Shown: positions 26,150 through 37,968, numbered from the stretch's first letter. The stretch is DNA of 64,000 nt from Tetrapyrgos nigripes (GCA_013368315.1 JAACJM010000026.1:248001-312000), one strand, 5' to 3'. Made by a program: numbers and translations. Notes: generated by a model not told the origin, from the letters alone.

Positions 26150-26817
26150 TCATGAAGATTCTGCCCCCGACTCCAATGGCGGACTTTTGCCTCTATCGTC
26201 AACTAAATCCTCTGCATCATCATCACTGCTGTTCTCTGCCCAGAACCTTCCTGCCTGCAAGCCCAGAACGCCAGTAAGGGCTACACTACAAATCAAGTTG
26301 TTTGAGGCGAGCTCGAGGATTGTGGAACGAAGGTCTTCAGGGACAGCATCGTTAGGTTGGTGCATAGGTAATGAGCTGAACACAGTGAGGATTTTAGGAA
26401 TGACGGAGTAGTTGTACAAGGCTACTGTTGTCGCAAACAGGACTATGAATGGACGGTATTCAATGTAACGTGGTTGAAGAATAGAGTGAACGCGCTCACA
26501 GATGCTTCCTCCATCAAACATCAAGTTTCCAGCTTCACCATCCCGGAGATTCCATAGAATGGTGACGCCTCCGATTGAGACGACTGCAGCGACGAAGTAG
26601 TGTAAATAAATGTGGCCTTTGGCTATGATGGCATAGTAGGAGGCAGCAGTCCACAGGTTTTGTTCTGTGACGGGAGATTTCCAGAGAGTGAGGGAGTCGG
26701 CAATCCAGTGAGTGAAGAGAGCACCTGGAAGGAGATTAGAGAAGAAAATAAGAAAGGAAGAGACTGACCCAAGAGAAAACTAACAGCACATACAACTACT
26801 CCAGCTCGTACACCCAT
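26150..26817 (-). CDS. Shr3-like ER packaging chaperone
   Basis: The start chosen is ATG 26817 (MGVRAGVVVCAVSFLLGALF); no other in-frame ATG upstream gives a better N-terminus. Four membrane segments are visible: GVRAGVVVCAVSFLLGALF, IYLHYFVAAVVSIGGVTILW, FIVLFATTVALYNYSVIPKI and NNLICSVALTGVLGLQAG. Between TM2 and TM3 lies LRDGEAGNLMFDGGSI, resembling the DGxxNLLFDGASL signature of fungal Shr3. The tail is acidic and soluble. Shr3 is an ER membrane chaperone that lets amino-acid permeases fold and enter COPII vesicles. Two introns. The call rests on topology plus one motif. Confidence 0.65.
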
Positions 26818-26846
26818 TGAGAGAGCCTGTTTCTTATGTAAGCACG

Positions 26847-27492
26847 ATGCGCTCTCTCCTCCGAGTCCTCGCTCTCCGGCGTCACTACTCACAAGTCCCC
26901 TGGTTCGTCGACACCCATGTACCTATTCAACCACCCACTCCGGCATCGAGAGCACCCCCAGTCCCCGAAAATACACCCCAGGTGATCAAAGCTTTGCATG
27001 CCCAACTCGCACAGAGCCCACATCTCGAACACTCAGAGTTGAGAGTACTCGATTCAAGTTCAGGGACTCAAGTAATAGAAGTACCGCCATTTCCACTCAG
27101 GATACCTCAGGGTAAGAGAAGGAGAGGAGGCAACATTGCAGGAGAGTCGATGTACGACGTGCCAGGGACCTTGTGGAATTGGATGGTTTTTGCTCAAGTA
27201 AGGGCTCCTTCGGCTCATAGGCTGTCCTGACATTGTTGCAGGTGAAAGAAGGTACAGAAAATAAGGGAGGAATAGAGTCCGTGGTTCGGATAGTAAGAAA
27301 ATCGGTGTGTGCATTCACTTTATCGCGAGAGGCTATATGACTGAAATGACGCAGCTCCTTTCTGTTGACCCTCCACTTCCTATTCCACCCAAGTCAAAAA
27401 AACGCATGCAAAATGGCTGGGCTATGATTGATGCTGGAGACTTTGCTGTCCATGTGCTCAGCAAAGAGGTCAGACAGAAATATTTTAATTAG
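26847..27492 (+). CDS. RsfS-domain (ribosomal silencing factor-like) mitochondrial protein
   Basis: ATG 26847 starts a short mitochondrial-type presequence (MRSLLRVLALRRHYSQVPWF). After two introns the C-terminus reads SLLSVDPPLPIPPKSKKRMQ, NGWAMIDAGDFAVHVLSKEV, RQKYFN, ending at 27492. WxMIDxGDFxVHV is the hallmark of RsfS/DUF143 domains, which bind the large ribosomal subunit (uL14) and block subunit joining; yeast Atp25 carries a similar N-terminal domain and human MALSU1 is the mitochondrial version. The N-terminal half (PPTPASRAPPVPENTPQVIK) is proline rich. About 180 residues, so it lacks the long Atp25 C-terminal part. Its start codon lies only 29 bp from the divergent Shr3-like start. 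Confidence 0.75.
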
Positions 27493-27656
27493 TGTAATGA
27501 AGTCACCTCTCCACATCTGACGACTAGAAACTCTCAATGAAAAGATAACTCGCTCCACACGTCTGACGACAAATGCAGCGTCATTTCAAATGCAGACCTG
27601 CATATAAAGTTGTCCTCAAAGCCGTTCGAAAGCACAGATTCAGAAACTCATCTATC

Positions 27657-28145
27657 ATGTCTCTTAACGATCAAAATCTCGGAAACGCTCGTGGTTCAGA
27701 CGTTTATCCTGGTGTTGCAAACCCGACATCTTCTTCCAATAGCTCTGACCCCATGCACACCAACTTTGTTCGTAGAATTCTCTCTTTTAACCTGCCCGTC
27801 ATTGACACTTCTGTGTAGGTCACTGACCCTACTTCGGGTGACCGTGGAGCAGGGGCAGGAGCCAGATTTGAAGGAGACTCAATGGCGGCACGAAATTTCA
27901 AACAGACTGCTGGAGTCGTTGAAGGCCGTCCAGGAATCATCGAGACCGCTAACATCGATCCGCTAAACGAAAACTCGAATAAAGGCAAGTCGAGAAACTT
28001 GATGCTTTTTACATTTCGCTAACTGTACTATGCAGATGATGGTTGGGCCAATGCTTCCTCCGTACCCCAGGGTTCTGAGGGAATTACTGGTATGGTAAAG
28101 GAACAGGCCAACAAAATATACGAGACTGTAACTGGAAAGAACTAA
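27657..28145 (+). CDS. Small hydrophilic protein, possibly stress-related
   Basis: Three exons give about 127 residues. ATG 27657 starts MSLNDQNLGNARGSDVYPGV. The first intron (about 27768-27817, donor GTTCGT) joins HTNF to VTDPTSGDRGAGAGARFEGD, SMAARNFKQTAGVVEGRPGI. The second intron (27985-28035) has a GC donor, GCAAGT; the only nearby GT alternative gives an immediate stop. The last exon reads DDGWANASSVPQGSEGITGM, VKEQANKIYETVTGKN and stops at 28143-28145. The protein is rich in G, N, D and S with no hydrophobic core, reminiscent of hydrophilins, but I do not recognise a named family. Confidence 0.6.
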
Positions 28146-28243
28146 ATTGAGGGATTTTGAGATGGTTAGGACGAGGTTGTGTATTTTTAAGTGTATTTTT
28201 AATACAGTAGTCACGTGTAATAAGTACGCATTGCTTTCTTGCC

Positions 28244-30140
28244 ATGAACTCTGCCGGAGGGTTGTATGGGGGGATAAACTTCAAAGCAGGCTCAGCTATC
28301 ACAGCCCAGCTATCCCAGTCTAGTTCTGCACCAAAACAAGAACCAGAAAAGCAAGAAGAAAAGGAAAAACCAGAAGAGAAGCCCGAAAAGCAAGAACCTT
28401 CGAAACCCACCGCGGGCTGGTCAGCAGCACTTGCCTTCGCGCCCATCAGACGCAGTAATCAAAACAAATCCAAGCCGTCTGCTCCCAGACTTCCGGTAGG
28501 AGCGTCTGTTACTGCTTCTGTGTCTTCAACTGCCGTCGTATTCGCTCCCCCGGCCCTTGTCGAGACTACTTCCAAGGAAGAGGTGCCACCGCCAGAGGAG
28601 CCTGCTCCTGCCACACAAGGATGGGGCAAGAAGGTCAAGCCACCTTCAATGGTCCTTGACGATGATGTGAATGGATTCAAGGCCTCTCAGAGGAGAGGTA
28701 AAGTCGGCAAGGGAAAGAATAGTAAAAAGGTTCGATATTTACTGTGGCATTATACCTTCTTGTCTAATTGTTAACAGAATAAAAACGCGCAACCTATTGC
28801 CGTTTGGGATCCAATGGAACCGTACGAGGTCATTCATCCAAATGATTATGGTGAATACAAGAGATGGAAGCAGAGAGAGCGTATTGAGCGTAGAGAACGG
28901 CGGATGGAGGAAAACAGGAAGCGATCCAGATATAGTGATTACTCGGATAGCGAAGCTTCACAATCAGAAGACGAGAGGCGTCCGAGAAAGAGCGGACGGT
29001 ATGATGACGAGGAATATTACGACCATTGGTCAAGAGCAGACGATGAACCGCGTCAACCTCCCGTCCAAGTTGACCGAAATCTTACCGGCGATGAAGTCTA
29101 CCAACGACGACTTCAAATGTCCATGAGCAGACCTGTTTCTCCTCCTCCCGAAGACGACTCTCATGACATTCCTGGATTTGATGCTTCTCCAGTAGCACCC
29201 GAGTCTCAACCTCAATCGGGAGAGGAAGCCTATCTTCGTAGGCTAGCTCTGAGTAGCCGCGCTGCACCCGCCGAAACACCCGCACCAGCTCCACCACCCC
29301 GTCAACCGTCTCCTCCTCCACTCGCTTACAATCCATTCGCACCACCTTCATCTGTTCCACCACCTCCGCCGCCTGGTGGTCTCGCTGGTGCTGGTACTTC
29401 TGTAGAAGAACGAGCAAAGGCCGCAGCTGCCATTGCTGCCAGGTTGGGTGCTATGGCTGCTTCAGCACCAAGCTCGTCTTCATCGCAGCCAGAAGCCAGT
29501 ACAACCTCGTCTGCCGACACAAATCAGGGACCAGAAAAGAGGTGTGTATGCTGAAATTTACTTCGTTTTTAGGCGTTCTGATAGTTTTTGTAGACCAGAC
29601 CCAGCTGGCTTCGCAGCTCGTCTCATGGCCAAATGGGGTCACAAAGAAGGTCAAGGCCTTGGTGTTGACGGTTCAGGCATCGTGAATGCTCTCACAGTTG
29701 AGCAAGTCAAGAACCCAACTAAACAACCCAAGCCTGTACCTGGTGCTCCCAAAGGATTCTCCTCATCAGTAAACATGGGTCGTATCATCAATAACAATCA
29801 GGATGCGAAGACTCGCGAAGATCTGGCTAGGTTTGGAGAACCTAGTCCAGTGGTCCTGTTAACAAACATGGTTGGACCGGAGGATGCAGAAGACGAAGAC
29901 CTGAGAGAGGAAATTGGGGATGAGTGTTCGAAGAACGGCGTTGTGGAGAGAGTGGTTGTACATCTACTACGAGAAGTCTCGGATACAGCCGACGCTGTGC
30001 GGATTTTCGTCAAGTTTAGTGGACCAGCAGGCGCATGGAAGACGGTGAGAGAACTGGATGGGAGATTTTTCGGGGGCAGAACAGTCAGGGCTAGGTATTT
30101 CAACGAAAGGGCCTTTGAAAGTGGCAACTGGGATGCTTGA
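28244..30140 (+). CDS. Splicing factor SPF45/RBM17 (G-patch plus UHM)
   Basis: ATG 28244 opens [16 protein letters not shown], like the SPF45 N-terminus. A charged disordered region follows, with [19 protein letters not shown] and [20 protein letters not shown], then RS/RE-rich and polyproline stretches. The G-patch is [20 protein letters not shown]. The C-terminal UHM-type RRM has [60 protein letters not shown] and [20 protein letters not shown]; the RxF loop of UHMs is the RYF/R-x-F region before the end. SPF45 acts in second-step 3' splice site choice, notably for short introns, and this genome's introns are short. Two or three introns. CACGTG at 28212-28217 is just upstream. Confidence 0.92.
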
Positions 30141-30243
30141 AGTTGCAGGCTTTGCGAAGTGCTTTCGGAATTCAGTTCTATGTACCCTATATTACTCTCT
30201 CATACACTATATACAAAGACATGTCTGTACATATAATATCTGC

Positions 30244-33109
30244 TCACTTCAGCACTCCCAACGGATCTGGGGTAACCTTTCTCTTGGGTGCTGGCCTCTC
30301 AACCTCTCTGGGACTCGAAGTCAGTTTGATATTGCTGGGGTCCACCAATCCTGAGTCAGCCAGACTTGGTCGAGAAGCTGATGTAGGTGGTGGAGGTCGG
30401 GGCAACGAAGTAGCAGGCAAAGAACCATCCCCTCCGAAGCTCGACTTCGTATAATTCCACGGTGCCAGCCGAGGATTATTGTTGGAAGAGGCTGAAGGAT
30501 TGGAGGCAGGGAAGAATGAAGCAGGCGATATACTTTTTGGCGACGAGGCAGAAGGAGCAGATGCAGTTTGGGCTGCAGACGATGGTCTATATCCCGGGCC
30601 GATCGTTTTTGGCTTCGTACTTGTCACCGATGCTGCTGCCGGTGGTTTGGGTGCTGCGACGAAGTACGTGATTTGTGGATCCTCATTTGCTTTGGCTCGT
30701 TTCTCTACCTGCAGTCGTGCCTTTTCTTTCCTTCTAGCGTTCTCCTCTTCCCCAAACAGCCTCTCTTCGTCCAACTCTTTGTGAGCTCCAGTATTCAAAA
30801 TATCCCGAACGTACGACATCGCTTCCAGTGCTTCCTGCTTTCGTTTTCTCAAAGTTTGGGTGTCCGTGGATGTTGATTCGTCTTGCAACAATGTGTCAAC
30901 AGCCAAAGAGATAGACTCTCCTAGTCTTTTGTTCATAGCAAGCACTTGAGACATCTCGCGTTCAATTTCGAACCTGGACTTCGGTTCCCAAGGAGGTCGT
31001 TCTTCTGGAGGTATTTCATCCACCAAAGGAAACGCAGATGGGGTATGTGGCGCTGAACGTACTAAAGAGGTCAGTTCTGGGATATTTCTCTGACGGCAGC
31101 ATTTAATCAGTAGAAGCTGGGATACGTAGAAAGCATACCTTACCCTAAATTCAGAGACCGCACTCATCAAGGTCCTGTTAATCCCCAAGCTTTCACCACG
31201 CTCAAGTAGCCCGCGTGCTATCATTTCAGGAAATCCAAATTGCTGCGAGGATCCGGTTTGTCGCCGAGGTTGACCGTCTTGCTTGATACTGTCTTTGCCC
31301 TTGCTCTGAGACGACTGAGACTGGTGGGCAGATCTCCGTCGGATAGGAGCAGGTGGAGGTTCAGGTACTTCCACGGGAAGGTTTAACTGATTTTTGTTGT
31401 CCATCATCACGGAAACACCTGTAGCCTGTGTTGGAGACATTTGGAGTGCCAACGCTTGCTGTAGAAGCAAGCTGGTATGGTGCAACCCGGCAATATTTGT
31501 AGAATGGGCAGGTGGAGAGGGATACCGCAGCAGGGCCGTCAGTTGCCCACTGTAGTCGGAGGGTATCACTAGACGTGGCAATCAAGAGAGCTCACTAAGC
31601 ATTCAAGTGCTGCAGACCCACAACAAGCTCACATTCGTTTCGTATGCGGATCAACATTGCGACACAGATCCATGGCGCTAACTCGAAAGAGGGATCACAA
31701 GCAAAGAGACCATCCCATAACTTCATGGCGTCGGACATGCTGAATTCGCGGGTGAAGAGAAGGCGTAGCCATCGTCTACGAAGGCTTAGCATAGCGTCAA
31801 AGTAGAGGAATTACTGCTGACTCACATTCCATAAATCTGTGGTTCAATTCCATTGCATTGTAGACGTTGCCACAAGGTAGGGTCTACGGTGCGAAGTAAA
31901 TTGGACTGGATGTTGTTGCATGCTTGCACAATTGGAGTAATGTAAGGTTTCATCTCTCGTGCTCCTACGGGCGCATTCAGACGGACATGATTGGAAAGGG
32001 GCGTTTTCGACGTTCCCTCAACAACAGAGGGTTCGCGCCATTCGTACCATGGCGATACCGAGCGCATCACAGCATCAAAAAGTATCCATGCATCTGCAGC
32101 AACCCATGTCCGAGAACACATTTCCGCCGCTACTAGATCGTCGTTGCCATCAGATTCTCCTATAGAGTCGACATCCACGGCGTAGTACAATGGTGCAAGA
32201 AGCTCGTGCATTCCTAAGTTCATAAAACAATCAGAGAAACACATTAAGCCTACGAGGTGGCTAGAACTGACCCTGACGGTAGCCAATGTCTGTGTTTGTA
32301 GCGGAATAGAGAAATAGTATATTCGTGAGTTGCTCTTGCACCTCTGCGTTGCGAAAGAAGTCGATTTCGGGGAATCTGAAAGATCTATGAGCGAGCTGCA
32401 AGACCAACAAAGGATCGAGGACTCGTACGTGCGTTCAACATCCTGAAATATTGTCTTCCGTAATTCTATCTTGGCAAACCATTCCTTCCAGGGGTTCTAT
32501 GTATAACACGGTCAAGTCAGCAATAGTTTATATGGTAGAACCACGCACAGCGTTATCCAAGCTCAAGGGATTGTTGCGCTCTAAATTCTCTCCACTCCGA
32601 CGTTCGCGTTTGGGTTGTGTATTAGACCCTGGAACCACAAAGCCTTCTGGGTAACTGCCATCGGGCGCTCGTATCTTCTCCGAGAGGTCATCAGCATATT
32701 GCTTCCTAAGGGAGCGTAGGGTTTCGAGGAGGGAATTCGGGTTCAGCTCGCCGGAAGAGTCTCTCAGCGGTTCATCTGGGATCAGGAATAGCTTTCAAGG
32801 TATTTATTCGCGGTTCGAAAGCCGTGGAGGCAATGATAATACCTTCCAGGCAATGCTTCGACCAAACATCTCTATTCCATCGTCTGGATCAGGGAAAAGG
32901 TGGTCAAGCAATGCGGCATCCCTGAGTTTCGAAAGAGAGTGTCCCGAGTGAAATAGGATGCTGAACGCATTCCTAAGGCCGGAGCTATGCTGGGATAGAT
33001 TCTTCGGTCTGAAAGCACCGTGTCAACTAAGTCTGAGTAGCAAGGTGTTCACAACGCACTTTGACGAGTCCGCCGTACTTGATTCTACAGCTTTTCCGGA
33101 AAGCGTCAT
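30244..33109 (-). CDS. TBC1D5-like Rab GTPase-activating protein
   Basis: ATG 33109 starts MTLSGKAVESSTADSSKPKN. The TBC domain is LRNAFSILFHSGHSLSKLRD, EWFAKIELRKTIFQDVERT with FPEIDFFRNAEVQEQLTNIL next (the RTFPE form typical of TBC1D5), FLYSATNTDIGYRQGMHELL (YRQG glutamine finger), WVAADAWILFDAVMRSVSPW, TVDPTLWQRLQCNGIEPQIY, GMRWLRLLFTREFSMSDAMK and LWDGLFACDPSFELAPWICV. The C-terminal 400 residues are disordered, with coiled segments (LRKRKQEALEAMSYVRDILN) and P/S-rich tails. Mammalian TBC1D5 binds retromer and acts on Rab7. About ten introns; ends at 30244. It lies in tandem with the next minus-strand gene. Confidence 0.85.
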
Positions 33110-33280
33110 TCGTGATGTTTGGGACAAGAGAGCAGTAATGCCTTTAAGGGGATGTGTTTGATCTTGTTTCAACAGAATCTCTACCAGTGATCACCACCGC
33201 AGTGTATCATTCCTTCTGCTTCACAAACGTCTTACGCGCTCGGTCTACAAGAATTCGCTGATCAATTTTCAAGTTACATC

Positions 33281-33993
33281 CTAAGAGTCTCGATGCCATT
33301 TACATATCTTTTCACCATTCACAAAAACATGATCTTCTTCCGAATCTTCCTCAACATAAGCCCTCAAAGCTCTTCCTAAGGTGCATACTGTCTCATAGAA
33401 CTCGCTGGGATCTTCTGGTTTCAGACTGAACAACCCAGCTGCTTCCCACTGGCGTAGCACCCTAATAACCCACTGGGCACAGGACCATCCGCGTCCTTGC
33501 TCGACGAATATCGGTAGATTTGGTGTACTCTTGTTCAACCGGCTCGGTGGAGATAAATTCGTCTATTTTCGCCTTGTCGAGGTTGACATTGCCAATGCGT
33601 AGACGGCCGTAGAAATTGCGAGTCGAGTCACAAAGAACCACTCGCTTGTGTTCTGGTTTCCAGGACCCCTTTGCGGTAAGGATAATCTGATATCCTTTAA
33701 CTTTTCTGTCCAGACATTCCCCATTCTGCAAGGGTACCAGCATCCAATGCAGCTTCTTCTATTCGTTTGGATAGCGTCGGGATTGAAAGAGCGCGATGTA
33801 AAGTTCAGACGGCCTCGTAGACGGGAAATATATATGCTATAGAACTTTGTTAGTGTACTCTTCGGGTCGCGACATAGTTGAAGGCCACATACCAGTCCTT
33901 AATTTCAATGATGCTCAGAGAGTAAGGGGTTGAGTAGGGTATGCCAGGCACATGCAGGTCCAAGTACCACGTGCACTTGTTGGGCTTGGAACA
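33281..33993 (-). pseudogene. Orphan gene, probably frame-damaged or of unresolved splicing
   Basis: Coding-looking segments on the minus strand do not join cleanly. Near the 5' end is NKCTWYLDLHVPGIPYSTPY, SLSIIEIKDW, bounded by an acceptor at 33993 and a donor at 33893. Then come IEEAALDAGTLAEWGMSGQK in one frame and VKGYQIILTAKGSWKPEHKR, VVLCDSTRNFYGRLRIGNVN in another, with an AAAA run at the point of change near 33710. The last part, QGRGWSCAQWVIRVLRQWEA, AGLFSLKPEDPSEFYETVCT, LGRALRAYVEEDSEEDHVFV, ends with a stop at 33281. I do not know the family. No start codon is clear. A one-base indel in the A run is my inference; an extra small intron is the alternative. Confidence 0.4.
33774..33821 (-). 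repeat. Partner copy of a dispersed direct repeat inside the orphan gene
   Basis: This segment of about 48 bp matches 34085-34132 in the same orientation (shared blocks GTCGGGATTGAAA, GATGTAAAGTTCAG versus AATGTAGAGTTCAG, CCTCG). It lies in a part of the orphan gene whose frame is unclear. It suggests a local partial gene duplication. Confidence 0.55.
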
Positions 33994-34084
33994 CTACATC
34001 TTGAACCGGAACTGACTGGAACCATAACAGTTGACTCAAGTTTTAACTTAGTTAAAGGTGAGTACATAGCGCTAGGAACTCTCT

Positions 34085-34132
34085 GGGGATAGTGTCGGGA
34101 TTGAAAAGGCGCAATGTAGAGTTCAGTCCTCG
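34085..34132 (-). repeat. Second copy of the same segment, remnant paralogue
   Basis: It is about 85 percent identical by eye to 33774-33821. On the minus strand both can read (L)NxTxRxFNPD. The surrounding 34040-34312 has no complete gene, so this looks like a decayed duplicate upstream of the orphan gene. The rest of 33994-34484 shows nothing else I can support, apart from a CACGTG at 34393-34398. Confidence 0.5.
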
Positions 34133-34484
34133 ATTCCATGACATTGGCGGCCCTGTGAAGTTTGGGATGAGACACATTAGACAATTCAGATGTATTCTTG
34201 AGATGCATAGGATAACGTATCGGTAAGGAGTGGCACTAGTCAAGAGTACAGAGCGAGTGTAAGTCACGATGCAGCACAGAGGCAAGTCTCGATGCCATGC
34301 CGAGCATCCCATTCAAAAGTATTCTTTCCTCAAGAACGACATAATATGGAAGGGAACTTTTGTCCAGAAAGCCAGTCCATTCAAGTCAAAGCACGTGTGT
34401 TTAGCGTAGTAAATTATCTACAGCAAAGCTCAATCCAGTATAATAAACCCACCAGACACCAATTCCAAATATGTACACTAATTA

Positions 34485-37391
34485 TCAACCACCCCTCCAT
34501 ACATTATGGTAAGACGACCAGTTGGTTGAAATGTTATCCCGCCCGTCCCAACGATCCCAAGTCTGGATATCATGGTAGTCATAACTAGGGTGCTGTGGCA
34601 TTCCCTGAGTAGACACAGTTCGAACTGGGACAGAATGAAAAGTCAATTTGTGCGTAGAGCAGCCCCAACGCTTACAGCACTAACCGAAATTGTTGATACT
34701 AAAATCCACATCGGCAGACTGTTGGTAAACGAAACCCGTGTCGTACTGCGTTGGATAAGAGCGGCCAGGAGGACTCTCGGTTTGCGCAATATCAGGCCAT
34801 GAATATGTGTGAGCCGACGGATCAGGTTCACCCATAGGTGTCCTGACATCAACCTGGATATCGTACTTGACCAGGAGGGACTTGAGGAAGCGAGAATATA
34901 AAGCTGGTGTGTGTCGGTCATTCAGAGCGACTTCTTTCGACGATAGCACTTCGATCAGACGCGTGACTGTGAACCTGCAAAGACATGTCTGTATGAGCAT
35001 TCAAGGTGGTCTGTAAGATAGAGCTGAAATCACTTTATATCTTCCTGCGTGTTATGATCGAGCATGGGGAGAAACTTTGGGCGGAGAAGCTGGGAAAATG
35101 CTTTGAGCATGGTTACAAGATGACTATGTGACTCCAACATACATTGACGAGATATGCAGCAGCAAAGCTCACATAGAGAAAATTCGCTTCCAGAGCATAT
35201 TTGAGATGACCCGTAGGATAGAGTCGTTCTATCATAATCATAATCACCGTATGCGCGGCGTCAATGGATCGCCGGAGGAGATCAGAGTTTCGAGGTAGCC
35301 CAGATTTCACACTCTGTTGAAAACCAGCGGCTAGTACGACTAGTCGTAGGTATGCACATATTCTGATACGACGTCAGTTTACGATACATTGTTAAGAGAG
35401 ACCAAATACTTACAGCTGTGTTGTGTTGCCTCGATATGCGCAGATCTCAATCGCTATGGACCATTAGACCAGACATCGCAGCGTGAAGACATGAACATAC
35501 TTACGGTTGATTATGTATTCTTCTGCATATCTTTCCACCCACACGTCGAGTTCCGCGGAAAGTTTTTCCTCGGTCTCGATGGCAGCAGCCACTATATCAA
35601 AACCCTAGCAAATGCCAGAACTCAGTCCAGGCTACATCGCGGAGACAAGTTTAAATTACCTCCCGAAGCTTTTCTTGCAAGTTACATTGCGAGGTAGCAT
35701 TTCGCCACTCGACCATTATAAGTAGAATCTGAACGTAAGCGCAGAGGTGTACATCGAAAGCTATGTTCTGATTGGATTCTCTGTACCAGGCTTGAGACGT
35801 TCGTGCCATGTAATCATCGAGGCGCAGCATGGGCATCTTGCCAAACTGGATAGCATGTGAGGCATCGACCTGTTCATCAAGACAAAGAACGAGGTTGGAT
35901 AAACCGAGGACAGAATCAAGACCAACTCACACAGTAACAATTGAGCCAGGTCCTGGTCCGGTTTAAGGCCTCGCGCTCGTCACATTGCGGAGGGGGAGGT
36001 TGGTGCAGTTCAAGTTCCATGGCCATTCTGTTTGATACCTTCAGGGGGATTTTCGTCAATACAAGTCAGATAGCATACCGGATGGCTACTCCCATCAGCA
36101 GCCAGCTACGGTCCTCGGTCCACTTCTTCTTAGGCACAGGATACACTGCAAGTAATAAGTAGGCTTGACAAATGCTGACACTCTTTGAACCTTCGATCAA
36201 AGCTTTTCCTGCAGCGTCACGAGCGAACTCCTGGGCCAGATAGTATAGTCTGCGCTTGGAAGGGCAGTAACGGAGCGCGACCGCACAGACTACGATATGG
36301 CGAGATAAGCCATAGATTGCACAAACGGTGTGATTTATGACGTACTGACTGTGAATAGAAATGGAGACGTCCATATGAGTATGTCCGGAGTATGAAGTTC
36401 GGGGTCAAGAATAGAAAAGTATGGCTGGAAGGAGTGGGCCTTGAGATAATCTTGGAAAGATTGAATCGCGTACATTGACTTTGGAGAAAAAACTTGCCAG
36501 AGTAAGCAATGTCAGTGGGGGTGCTTGAGATAGCAGGTGGCAACGTACATATCGAACAGTTCACGAATCTCTTCTGGATGTAAGCAGCCATATCTAACGA
36601 TGTCCGGAGGTGTTCGTCCTAAGACAGATTGGCCTGAGGAGGGTTCAGACGGTCTCCGTATCCGATGATCATCCAGACTTGCCATTGGAGAAGTATGCCA
36701 CGACAGAGGCCCCATACGATGTGTCTATGCCATTACCCTTCGGCTTCGACTCAGCATGATCTAGTGACCGAGACCTTGAGGACACGTTTAATTCAAATGT
36801 ATTCCAAACACTTACGTTCTCCTTCCGCTGCAGCACTTGAATGAGCGCGATCTGTCCACTCTTTGAGTTTCCTGTCGACCTTGAGCTTGTCAAACTGTTT
36901 AAGAATATTCTGGATTTGATAATCCTGGGAATGAGCCTTTTCTTGCAGATCTTCATGTGTGCTGTTCAGAACGTAAGGGGTTAATCACCGGATACGTTGG
37001 CATAGAAGACTCACGGAGCAGCCTTCCGCTTCTTTCTAGAACGACTTAAGCACTCCATATTTCCACTCTCGCATCTTCTACAGGATGAGTGCCCCGCAAT
37101 GAACTCGCATCGAACCTGGACAACGCGTTAGATTTAGCAAAGACATACTGACCCAAAGAGGGCACCTTGAGCGATTTGCAATGGACACAGGCACCAGCTC
37201 TGCAGTGAGTACTCAATTACGCATCCAGCTCAGGTGCAGAGAGCTCTGTACCTTGGAGGAGGGTGACGACCTCTGTTTGGACCATCAGGGGCGTCATCAT
37301 TTTCATCTGACAGCTGGAAGCGGGTGGTATTGGTCACAGACCAGGGGACAGGGTCCGATGGTTCAGCCTTTGGGGGGCGGAAAGAGGACAT
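34485..37391 (-). CDS. Zn2Cys6 fungal transcription factor, PriB/PrtT-like
   Basis: ATG 37391 starts MSSFRPPKAEPSDPVPWSVT. Two introns split the zinc cluster, which when joined reads RAGACVHCKSLKVRC and EFIAGHSSCRRCESGNMEC: the exact C-x2-C-x6-C-x8-C-x2-C-x6-C pattern. A basic stretch (SRSRKKRKAA) and a coiled linker (LQEKAHSQDYQIQNILKQFD) follow. The fungal-trans-like middle domain has DIVRYGCLHPEEIRELFDMY, LAQEFARDAAGKALIEGSKS, VSICQAYLLLAVYPVPKKKW, TEDRSWLLMGVAIR, SHAIQFGKMPMLRLDDYMAR, AYVQILLIMVEWRN. The C-terminus ends SYHNVWRGG at 34485. The order resembles basidiomycete PriB and protease activator PrtT. The regulated pathway is unknown. About a dozen short introns. Divergent from the PhoD gene. 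Confidence 0.85.
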
Positions 37392-37562
37392 GATACAAGG
37401 TCTGCGTGCTGGTAGTCTCCATAAAAACAAGAGATTGAATTACTGCAACCTCTGCGACGATGTCGGAAGGACGGAAAGAGCTCTATTTATTACCTCTTTT
37501 GCCCTGGCGATCCGTGTAAGATCTCGATTACCCTTTTCTTGTAACCTGTTTGTAATCAAAAT

Positions 37563-37568
37563 CACGTG
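37563..37568. promoter_or_regulatory. CACGTG E-box in divergent promoter
   Basis: This palindromic CACGTG lies 400 bp upstream of a secreted phosphatase gene. In yeast, Pho4 uses this core for phosphate-starvation genes. Other promoters in this window also hold CACGTG, so it is not specific evidence for phosphate control. Confidence 0.4.
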
Positions 37569-37923
37569 CTGAAAGCAAACCCGACGGGCCGTTCGGCGTT
37601 GTTCCTGAGACTGCCGTTGACTGCCCTCACACCTTGGGGCGGCGTTGCATATTTCCAAAGATCTCTGTGCAAACTTAAATTTCAGATTTTTCAGTGCCAT
37701 TTTTGCTCTCCCGGGTCTACTCCATATGGGACCGATTTGAGGCCGAACAGCCATATGTAGTAGCTCCGGCGCCGAGCATAAATTCGTCATTTATGTTTGC
37801 CCAAAAGATCTTTCCAAATATGCATTGCCGCCCAAGGTGTCAAGAATCAAATTTATCTGTCCTCGAACGACGAACGTGCAGCAAAGTCAAATGGTCTTCC
37901 ATGACCAGATCATGCTCAGGAAT

Positions 37924-37931
37924 TATATAAA
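37924..37931 (+). promoter_or_regulatory. TATA-like box of PhoD gene
   Basis: TATATAAA lies 38 bp upstream of ATG 37969, in a position that fits a short 5' UTR. Confidence 0.45.
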
Positions 37932-37968
37932 GCATCAATAGGTCAGGTCTGTCCGATGTCCAGCTGCC

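Larger units (their letters stand above)
37392..37968. other. Divergent promoter region between the Zn2Cys6 gene and the PhoD gene
   Basis: This is a 577-bp head-to-head region. It contains CACGTG at 37563-37568 (the core recognised by bHLH factors, including Pho4 in yeast) and a TATA-like TATATAAA at 37924-37931, 38 bp before the PhoD start. No coding sequence is supported. Confidence 0.55.

Noticed and set aside
32809..32830. GGTTCGAAAGCC resembling a tRNA T-loop
   Set aside because: No acceptor stem, D-arm or anticodon arm can be folded around it; it lies in an intron of the TBC1D5-like gene.
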